Both the position numbers and the translations under genes were made by a program. DNA of 64,000 bases. Source: Mercenaria mercenaria. Its lineage: Eukaryota; Mollusca; Bivalvia; Venerida; Veneridae. The stretch is from positions 13,539,001 through 13,603,000 of the forward strand of contig NC_069375.1 in assembly GCF_021730395.1 (NCBI RefSeq). Direction: 5' to 3'. Shown piece after piece: positions 58,123 through 64,000 of the stretch (position 1 is the stretch's first letter; each line of letters opens with the position of its first letter). A model generated the notes under the pieces. The model ran no database searches. It was not told the origin of the DNA and was given only the letters and a program-made list of their open reading frames with translations.

Positions 58123-61100
58123 GTTCATATCTAATGAAAAAGGACTAACGAAAGTATTGCGATTAACCCTCTTAATGTTAAGCACTGCCATAACAATAAG
58201 TTTAATAGAAACATGTACGTCAAAATTATTAATATTAAAGTTATATATAATTTTGTTATGTTCTTGTTGATACGGCAAACAATATTTAAGAAATAATAAG
58301 TTCACAAACGTGGTTTATCGTAGAATAATCCGAGTTTTGAGTTCTTACGCGTAAGAATATATCACGAAGGCCGTAGGCCAGAGTGATATATTGTTTCGCA
58401 TGAGAACGAAACACCCGGATTATTTTACGATGAATCACACCTAGTAACTTATTATTTCGATTCTAACACGACATACTAGTATCAAAAGTGTTAGAAAAAA
58501 TGGTAACTACTTTTTACGACCGTGCTACGCACCTGGATCGGATGTCGTCATTGCACGCGAGTGGTTTATTGCTGAATAACCCGAGAAAACATCAGTTTTT
58601 ACACCCAGAGTAGATTACCAACAATGTAGCATAGTCAATAAAAAGGCAATTAAAAGGAAACTTGCACATTAGTGGCGACTATCCCAATACAGAAATAGCA
58701 TATATTTTTTGTTTATACAGTAACTTCATTTAATTTTTTCCCTAATTGTGCCGTGTTGTATACTTTAAAAAGAATGCAATATAATTAATGTCGTGTTTTC
58801 AATTTTAGCTCGTATTAATCTGTGGCACGGACTAACACGCACTGATCTTGCATTGCGGCTGATGAAAGAAATGTTTAAGGTATATTTTATTCTTGATATT
58901 CATAAATGTTTTGAAAAGGGTTTAATGTTTAAATTCAAGGTAGGATACTAGTATGACAATTTATCATGATACAAACAAACGCAGCTGAAATCTTGTTTTC
59001 AGCTAAGTTTTATCTGAGTCTTGCAAAGACTATTCGGTTGTGGGGATCCTGCATATTTAGGTCATTCAGCTACCCGATGAATTCTACTCTTCAGTGTAGA
59101 ATCATGTATTCGAGCATGGAAATGTTAAAAATATGGGGCGGGGTGGTGTTGATATTGAGGTCACGTGTTGTTTAAACACTGATATATGCATAATCCTTTA
59201 CAGCCATTTAACAGATGGTAGAAGGAAATTAATGCGTACAGTCTTATCATTCATTTGATTTAATTTTCTACATACTTGACTGTTTACAAATGTTTGTTTC
59301 TTGTTATAGAAACTGCCGAAATTCCCAGCTCCTTATGATATATAAAGGACCTGGTCCTGACTAGCTTGTGATCAGCCAATCCTGAGGAATCCTGTAGTTG
59401 ATAACACGTGAAACAAAATTTTGAGTTACATAAACAACGAAGAAAAAATGTTGGACGTTTAATATTTGATGTCATTCAAAAATATGAAACATTTTAAATG
59501 TAGTACAGATTCCTATATTCATTTCTAGGATTCTAGGCCGGGTGTTCAGAAAATTGGCATTGTGTTAACTGATGGTCAGTCAACGTATCATGAGAAGACG
59601 GTAAAGGAAGCACAACAGTCACATGAAATGGGAATAGAGATGTTTGCTATAGGTCAGTTCATATACACTAATTGATCGCGGCCGATGAGGCCGCGATCAT
59701 ATTGAATAGGACAAGTATTTGCACGCTGGGGAAAATATTTCATGATGGGCCTGTCAGTTCTTTACTTGTGGGTGAAACAGGTCTCATAAGCGTAAATACG
59801 ACTAGCTTCTGATTATAAAACATACCGTACGATTTGTTGTGAATTAACTGTTGTTGTACTTTTAGTAGTTTAACCGCCACCCTTGTTTAAGAGCAACATT
59901 TAAAAACAAGTTTTTTTCATCCTCAAGTAATAAGTAAGTAGACTCGCCCAGTTTAATCAATCTAGACGCATAATCTAGCTGTTATAGAGCGCTTACTTCA
60001 CCCGATTTACATTCGGAACATTTTCACGCGTTTCGGGCTTTATCGTATGTTGAACATGGGATTTTTGAACCGTCCAAAGATGCTGGAAATGTTTGTCTCA
60101 TTGTTTATTTTTTTTTAAATAAAAATGTTACTGCTTTCATTGTCTACCACTTTTTTCCACCCTTGCCTGAAAAAAAAGTAAAGAGTTTGTACACTGTTCA
60201 GACAATTTAACCAAACACAAGTTTACCTGCATAAACAGAAAGCATGATATGTCACCATGTGCGGATCAAGTGGTGGGGAGGGGGGGGGGGGGTCCGGACC
60301 CCCTCTGGTAAATCTTTAAAAAAAGGAAAGAAGACAAGAAGGAAAGAAAATGTTTTTCGAAAAAGGCAACATTAGGACTGCATGTAAAGTATATGCGGCT
60401 GCTGCTACATACGACCCCGACATAATTCATATTATTTATCTTAAAGAAACTAAGAATTTAACCTTCAAGAAAGCTTGATTTTATCATTTTTTCCAAATTT
60501 AACAGGTTAGTCCATAAAACTGTTCCAGAATGCAAAAAATGAAGTGCTAAATTTCAAAATTTCCAGGGTGTGGGGGGGGGGAGGAGCAGGGGATCGGACC
60601 CCCTCTGAGAAAATTGGCTGTGTCCGTGCATGGTCACTATACCTGTCCAGTACTGGACATTATGGTAAACGCTTCTTTCCTGCACAAATGACAATTTCGC
60701 AACTTCTGTCCGGTTTGTACAAATTTCTGGCCGCGATAAACAATTTGACTTGTACAATACTTGTGTAAAACGCAAATTAGGCTAGTCAATATACAAAGCC
60801 CGTGTGAAATTGGAATACAAATATAGGATAGAGATTTTAGTATAGGCTAGTTAATATACAGTATTCTTATGAAATGGGAATAGATATGTTGGTATAGGTT
60901 AGTTAATATGCAGTATTCTTATGAAATGGGAATAGATGTTTTGGTATAGGTTAGTTAATATGCAGTACTCGAGTGAAATGGGAATAGATATGTTGGTATA
61001 GGTTAGTTAATATACATTATTCCTATGAAATGGGAATAGATATGTTGGTATAGGTTAGTTAATATACAGTACTCGAGTGAAATGGGAATAGATATGTTGG

Positions 61101-64000
61101 TATAGGTTAGTAAATATACAGTACTCGAGTGAAATGGGAATAGATATGTTGGTATAGGTTAGTTAATATACAGTATTCCTATGAAATGGGAATAGATATG
61201 TTGGTATAGGTTAGTTAATATACAGTACTCGAGTGAAATGGGAATAGATATGTTGGTATAGGTTAGTTCATATACAGTATTCCTATGAAACGGGAATAGA
61301 TATGTTAGTAAAGCATAGTTAATATAGAATACTCGTGTGAAATTGGAATAGAGTTATTGGTATAGGCTAGTTTATATACAATATGCGTATGAAATGGGAA
61401 CAGTGATGTTGGTTTAGTTTAATTAATATATAATAATCGTGTGGAATTGGAACAGAGATGTCGGTTCAGGTTAATTAATGTATAATAATTGTGTGGAATT
61501 GGAACAGAGATGTCGGTTCTGGTTAATTAATGTACAATAATCGTGTGAAATGGGAACAGAAATGTTCGTTAAGGTTAGTTAATATTCAATACTAGTGAAA
61601 TGGGAACGGAGATGTTGGTATAGGTTAGTTAATATACAATACACGTGTGGAGTTATAATACAATATTCCTATTAAATTGGAATAGAGATGTTTACTATAG
61701 GTTAGTTAAATTACAGTATTCGTTTGAGAAGGGAATAGAGATCATGCTAGAGGTTAGGTATAAAACAATGCTCGTGTGAAATGGATTAGAAAAGTTTACT
61801 GTAGGTTAGTTAAAATACAGTATTAGCATGTAATGGGGATAGAGATATTTGACATAGATCACTTCGAACAATATATAAAATGTTTTATGTAATGAATGTC
61901 TAACCGTATTTTTCAGGTATTTGAATATAAATCTTATTACTAGCTCATTAATTGGTTACACAGTTCTTTTTGTTTTCCACCAAAATGTCATATACAGATA
62001 TCCAAAAAGTTCCCGATTCTGTTGGATTCGCTGTTTAAAACATACTGATCGATGCTATATCTTTTATTATTTGGGACATGTTCTCAAGAAAGGGCGTAAA
62101 ACGAATTCTTGTCAAATTCACTTAAAGGTTTTGAAGAGTTTCCTTTTAATAGTGTACATCTTTTAGTTGATAAACTTTACTTGATTTTTTGTTTTTGTTT
62201 TGTTTTCATGTGATGCTCATATTAATTTTCAGGTATTGGAAGTAAAGCAGATATGTCGGAGTTACAACACATAGCTACAAATCCTGACAACTTATTTCAC
62301 GTTCTTGACGTAAAATCGCTGGGCACGATACGGCGACAAATTGAAAAACGTTTCTGTCTTGGTAAATATATTTCATTATCTTGGAAGTCTCTCCACCAGG
62401 GATTTAGTGTATAACAATCCAATCGTTTAAAGTTTTACAGCTTGTATGGCTGTTATGTATTACTTTCATAGTTACTGCTGGTTAAGATATAATTATTCAG
62501 ATGTTTACTTTTACAGTAACATATTTATTCTTTCAGTTGTAATTTCAGTTTCATTTCTTCAAGTCTCTAAGTTTGCACGCCAAAGGCTTTTGTATTGTTG
62601 TTATTTGACAGATAAACAATAAAATTATTTACGCACAGTATTACGGCGAGTTTGTCTTAAGCAGTAAGTACAGTAAGTAAATAAACGATCAGTAGCATTC
62701 TATAGTTTAAAACAAACATCTTTCAAAGTTAAATCAGTAGTTGGCTAATTGGTGCAGAATTTGAAGAACATTTCATTATTTGGCAGTGAATTTTTGTAAC
62801 GATTAAATCTTGCATAAAAGCTAAACGTTTCTTTCTATTTTTGCACAATATATATATAGTAACCTGGCCTTTGTCTGGTTGTATTAAGTGTAATGTTGTG
62901 ACAATCGCTATTTTCTTGTAAAATGATGTAGTAAAAAAGGAATGATACTGCAAGTACAAACTGTCATGCAGAGCCTCGAAATTATAAACTGTATTTACTC
63001 CCAAGTAACTTGAAAACGTCCACTGATATTACGAGAAAGGTATAATTGGATAACATACAATTTAAATATGCTAAACAGATATTTTAATACAAGAAACACA
63101 AATGCATGTGATAAAATATACGATCCTTTAAAAGCAGAGCATACACCCACGCAAATAATAGCAGACTCGGTCTGATCGAGTCTACTCAAGAAAGGTATTT
63201 GAAAGTGTGTAACACCCCTCTTGCCCCCTAGCACCGGTTTAAGTGGAAATCTACCACAGAGATAATGAATGAACTCTATGATCCAAAAAGGACTAGAAAA
63301 CATAACAACCCTTAATCCAAGTACGGGTAAGATTTTTATGGTCGTCAAACGGCACTGAACGATTGCTGTTGTGCTAGTTAATAAAATCTACAGGAGGATT
63401 CTTTGGTGGAAGCATAGAATGCAATCAAGCAAAATAATGATGTGATAAAAGATATCTGTTAATTATTTTGCATTATTGTATGTGGTTTCTGTCTGGCACA
63501 GCATCATGTGGTTTCTGTCAGCATCTGATACCTAGGATTCATGGACATGGAATTCTTCAGAATGAGGCAATTGATATAATTTGGACAACATTCCCGCCTG
63601 CCGCCGCTAACATTGATACGACACGTTCATTGCAACGCTTTCGACTGGGTACAAATAACAAGCACTGATATTACGTATCCAAAATATCTCCTAATAGATA
63701 ACTTCTGTACTCCATTTAACACGTATTCAATCCGTATATCCAGTCAGATGTCATTATTATTGTACCTTTCACTGTTCCTGTCACTAAATGCACAAATCAA
63801 AAAGGTATAACTATTTATATATTCACAGATACACCAACATTTGCACAAATCAGAGCATCCAGTACAAGTCATATTTGCCGGCCTATTGACCAGTCAGAAG
63901 CATTGGAAGTACTTTGGACTTGCTATCCGCCAGACGGATGTAGTCTTTCTCATGTTCGTCCTTCTCGGTGGATCAGACCCATTGTGGAGGGGAAAGAAGC
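45062..64000 (+). CDS. IQ-motif / EF-hand-like / VWA-domain protein, 13 exons seen, 3'-incomplete
   Basis: Exons: 45062-45220, 46517-46688, 46850-46928, 50160-50348, 50751-50807, 55523-55637, 56087-56234, 57048-57182, 57742-57963, 58809-58879, 59529-59652, 62233-62361 and 63829->64000. All twelve junction phases agree, giving about 590 codons. In order: a basic, serine-rich N-terminus without a signal peptide; an IQ-type motif (IVLQRMFRGWYVRSF), the usual calmodulin/light-chain binding signal; a stretch like a degenerate EF-hand pair; and a VWA domain with MIDAS residues DCSTS, a Thr in LTRTD and LTDGQS. The protein is then cysteine-containing and continues beyond the window. VWA domains mediate metal-dependent protein contacts. 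Without a signal peptide this one may be cytoplasmic. I know no named family with this exact order. Confidence 0.85.
45512..45700 (+). repeat. Duplicated tRNA-like repeat in intron 1
   Basis: 'gttcgattcccggccagggc' plus 'tgaagtattttcagcctgtt' near 45550 recurs as 'gttcgattcccggtcaggcc' plus 'tgaagtattttcagtctatt' near 45664, ~115 bases apart. A tRNA-like head is present in the first. It is a SINE fragment, not a functional tRNA. Confidence 0.55.
46517..46688 (+). CDS. IQ/VWA gene exon 2
   Basis: Acceptor tacgtctgaag, phase 0. Very basic: SKPKLTAAKKRSSSVSPVRN, KARNSMEQLEYRRLQRVDRE. Donor TTGA|GTAAGT, phase 1. Confidence 0.75.
46850..46928 (+). CDS. IQ/VWA gene exon 3
   Basis: Acceptor tttcctgcag, phase 1; NSVAPRRNNRYVDYQTIRCL then SHYYAR; donor CAAG|GTACTA, phase 2. 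Confidence 0.75.
47199..47445 (+). repeat. tRNA-headed SINE, first family, copy 4
   Basis: 'ggcctctgtggctgagtggt', a decayed box B 'gggtcggagcctc', 'gtaaagtcgccatgtgacta' and 'gtgagacgttaaatcc'. It lies in intron 3 of the IQ/VWA gene. Confidence 0.85.
48419..48589 (+). CDS. Possible alternative or unrelated exon in intron 3
   Basis: The ATG at 48419 opens MTSDSNNPRLKIETEFQRKS, then FQTFPVHRQSQF, with a fair donor ATT|GTAAGA in phase 0. The start resembles the real first exon only in MTS...N. Phase 0 does not fit exon 4 (incoming phase 2), so it does not join the gene simply. Probably chance, or a decayed first exon. Confidence 0.15.
49350..49489. mobile_element. Palindromic MITE, family A, copy 4 (short)
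   Basis: 'gagtcgcaccatgagaaaaa' and 'ggttttctcatggtgcgtctc' as inverted ends; the middle is reduced to one 'ggtcaggatccttgctgttcg' block. Confidence 0.85.
50160..50348 (+). CDS. IQ/VWA gene exon 4
   Basis: Acceptor tttttattcgttcag, phase 2. EEAPKNKRTKSPEPRKWIWE, DDFLLWMHGTRDKYMEDIGS, then an N/T/S-rich end. Donor CAAG|GTGAGT, phase 2. Confidence 0.8.
50751..50807 (+). CDS. IQ/VWA gene exon 5
   Basis: Acceptor tttacattacag; PGSLPSIKEHGRPNAAIYA; donor ATGC|GTAAGT, phase 2. Confidence 0.75.
51586..52017. mobile_element. MITE with TTAA target sites (piggyBac-like)
   Basis: The ends 'ggtagttctgcacgtttg' and 'caaacgtgcagaactacc' are exact inverted repeats with TTAA on each side (51582-51585 and 52018-52021). 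No frame inside. Confidence 0.85.
52540..53260 (+). repeat. Local tandem duplications
   Basis: 'acgctgcttagtg' and 'gagaacgttcc' followed by 'gtgcaatttataatataa' or 'gtgcaatttaaaataaaa' occur ~265 bases apart. 'tttatgcgaaatgaacgaca' occurs at about 53076 and 53183. These are two overlapping diverged duplications inside intron 5. Confidence 0.6.
54340..54560 (+). repeat. 121-bp direct duplication with an inverted third copy
   Basis: 'ggataatgtatg' with a T run and 'gtcataacatctgcagaatc' occurs near 54340 and 54461. 'gattctgcagatgttataac' at ~54544 is the inverted form. It resembles exon text after an acceptor but fails as an exon: its frame stops. Confidence 0.6.
55100..55305. mobile_element. 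Palindromic MITE with TTAA target sites
   Basis: The ends 'cccttagcctgctgc' and 'gctagcatgctaaggg'-type text lie between TTAA copies (55096-55099 and 55306-55309). The centre is a near-perfect palindrome of 'aaacagcttggaaccagatc' with its complement (~55137-55200). Confidence 0.8.
55340..55395 (+). pseudogene. Decayed copy of the IQ exon start
   Basis: 'cagctcgtgtagttatcata' followed by 'ggcgcacaaggtacccacaa' aligns with exon 6 at 55520 ('cagctcgtacaattatcatc', 'agcgtacaaggcgccgacat'), ~75% over ~50 bases, offset 174. In the exon-6 frame it has a stop. It includes the acceptor CAG. Confidence 0.6.
55523..55637 (+). CDS. IQ/VWA gene exon 6 (IQ motif)
   Basis: Acceptor tgtggcttcag, phase 2. 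SYNYHRLERTRRRHAS then IVLQRMFRGWYVRSFIKRLK. The core fits IQxxxRGxxxR with L in place of I before Q. Donor AAAG|GTAAGT, phase 0. Confidence 0.85.
56087..56234 (+). CDS. IQ/VWA gene exon 7
   Basis: Acceptor accttttcaaag, phase 0. ALLEHGRPWMKFIEEYRELV, SRIRSRYGMMKQ, RIDLKQLDEFLNRKH. Predicted helical. The overlapping frame that opens at 55939 is a shadow. Donor CATG|GTAAAT, phase 1; a MITE starts 11 bases later. Confidence 0.8.
56245..56438. mobile_element. Palindromic MITE, family A, copy 5
   Basis: 'gagccgctccatgagaaaac' and 'gatttctcatggtgcggctc', with 'cgaccagcatgg' and 'ccaatgctggtcg' mirrored. It lies directly downstream of the exon 7 donor. Confidence 0.9.
57048..57182 (+). CDS. IQ/VWA gene exon 8 (EF-hand-like)
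   Basis: Acceptor catcttttgcag, phase 1. VYEKTFRQFAPSGKLHKDDL and MEYFNRCDLWPTQREINRSF. The helix-loop-helix spacing recalls an EF-hand pair, but the calcium-coordinating loop is not canonical. Donor AGAG|GTATAA, phase 1. Confidence 0.75.
57742..57963 (+). CDS. IQ/VWA gene exon 9 (VWA start, MIDAS DxSxS)
   Basis: Acceptor cgacaaaaacag, phase 1. EVVFLLDCSTSTGIVGFHNL holds DxSxS; LIKFVKDLVHIMDIAPDRTR and VGVVPFNEDV follow the VWA alpha/beta pattern. Donor ATCT|GTACGT, phase 1. Confidence 0.9.
58017..58122. repeat. (TA)n microsatellite, ~105 bp
   Basis: Nearly pure TA with a few TG and AC steps, symmetric at both ends ('gtatatatacatatat'). It lies ~55 bases after the exon 9 donor. Confidence 0.95.
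58305..58445. repeat. Imperfect palindrome in intron 9
   Basis: 'gtagaataatccgagttttg' against 'acccggattattttacgat', with mirrored 'atatatcac' and 'gtgatatat' inside. It could be a small MITE; no target duplication was confirmed. Confidence 0.5.
58809..58879 (+). CDS. IQ/VWA gene exon 10 (MIDAS Thr)
   Basis: Acceptor tcaattttag, phase 1. SRINLWHGLTRTDLALRLMK then EMFK; the Thr after GL is the third MIDAS position. Donor TTAAG|GTATAT, phase 0. Confidence 0.85.
59529..59652 (+). CDS. IQ/VWA gene exon 11 (MIDAS Asp)
   Basis: Acceptor cattcatttctag, phase 0. PGVQKIGIVLTDGQSTYHEK, then EAQQSHEMGIEMFAIG; LTDG is the VWA metal-site loop. Donor CTATAG|GTCAGT, phase 1. Its last 30 bases plus donor are the apparent source of the array at 60779. 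Confidence 0.9.
59673..59699. other. Perfect 11-bp hairpin just after the exon 11 donor
   Basis: 'tgatcgcggcc', loop 'gatga', 'ggccgcgatca', beginning 21 bases after the exon end. Very GC-rich against its surroundings. It may affect splicing or mark the end of a hairpin-ended element. Confidence 0.7.
60250..60610 (+). repeat. Two G-rich tracts with shared flanks
   Basis: A run of about twelve G followed by 'tccggaccccctct' at ~60275-60306, and a run of ten G followed by 'atcggaccccctctga' at ~60572-60608. It looks like a duplicated ~300-bp segment or two related insertions. Both could form quadruplexes. Confidence 0.55.
60779..61860 (+). repeat. 52-bp minisatellite derived from exon 11 end and its donor
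   Basis: The consensus contains 'gaaatgggaatagatatgtt' then 'ggtatag|gttagttaatat'. 'gaaatggg' recurs exactly every 52 bases at 60871, 60923, 60975, 61027, 61079, 61131, 61183 and 61235, and as 'gaaacggg' at 61287. Decayed units bring the total to ~20. The parent text at 59622-59670 is 'gaaatgggaatagagatgtt' then 'tgctatag|gtcagttcatat'. Two unit types, with 'actcgag' or 'attcctat', alternate in a three-unit order at 156 bases. Confidence 0.9.
62233..62361 (+). CDS. IQ/VWA gene exon 12 (VWA end)
   Basis: Acceptor taattttcag, phase 1. GIGSKADMSELQHIATNPDN then LFHVLDVKSLGTIRRQIEKR, the last strand and helix of VWA. Donor CTTG|GTAAAT, phase 1. Confidence 0.9.
63150..63240 (+). repeat. Dispersed repeat, copy 2 (intron 12)
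   Basis: Partner of 25413-25500: 'aatagcagactcggtctgat', 'gagtctactcaagaaaggta' and 'taacacccctcttgcccc'. Family unknown. Confidence 0.5.
63829..64000 (+). CDS. IQ/VWA gene exon 13 (incomplete)
   Basis: Acceptor atattcacag, phase 1. TPTFAQIRASSTSHICRPID, EALEVLWTCYPPDGCSLSHV, RPSRWIRPIVEGKE. It has three cysteines and no domain I recognise. It is open to the window end. Confidence 0.75.
   Translation, partial: MHQHLHKSEHPVQVIFAGLLTSQKHWKYFGLAIRQTDVVFLMFVLLGGSDPLWRGKK

Noticed and set aside
57979-58305. Minus-strand frame rich in YIYI
   Set aside because: It is the translation of the (TA)n microsatellite.

Overview
The window looks like nuclear DNA of a bivalve mollusc, possibly a venerid clam. 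This is inferred from style, not a search: AT-rich sequence, small phase-compatible exons in long introns, several tRNA-headed SINE families, short palindromic MITEs that recur, and many ~145-180 bp tandem blocks built on 'aaggtcaaggtcac' and 'cgcgcgcaagaccc'-like cores. No bacterial genes, rRNA, convincing functional tRNA or CRISPR were seen. No transposase, reverse transcriptase or capsid-like reading frame was seen either, so the mobile DNA is non-autonomous.

Layout. Bases 1 to ~5,040 are tandem repeats whose homopolymer runs look corrupted, probably by assembly error; 5,040-7,000 continue in clean repeats with hairpin ends. From 7,000 to 12,700 there are SINEs, an 800-bp foldback and little else. 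From 12,754 to ~19,690 there are hints of one plus-strand gene: a tiny first coding exon, one possible internal exon and a possible last exon, with an intronic duplication between. From 19,700 to 24,200 there is repeat DNA. A cytochrome P450 gene (clan-2-like) occupies 24,345-32,601 on the plus strand. From 33,600 to 38,470 there are transposons and a minus-strand gene of unknown family, with a decayed copy of its last exon 2.5 kb away. From 38,500 to 45,000 it is mostly featureless intergenic DNA with SINEs. A thirteen-exon plus-strand gene starts at 45,062 and runs off the window; it encodes an IQ motif, a degenerate EF-hand-like stretch and a von Willebrand A domain with a complete MIDAS.

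Most unusual signal. Several tandem duplications begin at exon/intron junctions, so each copy carries the end of an exon plus its 5' splice site. The P450 exon ending at 29,204 is expanded into ~23 in-frame 63-bp copies plus decayed ones (29,150-31,040); most carry the same donor, so splicing from any of them would be in phase with the next exon. The preceding P450 exon has one 94-bp tandem copy of its end and donor. The VWA-gene exon ending at 59,652 is the evident source of a ~20-copy, 52-bp array in the following intron, and the IQ exon has a decayed copy 174 bp upstream. The three protein-coding loci do not obviously work together; they are neighbours, not a pathway.
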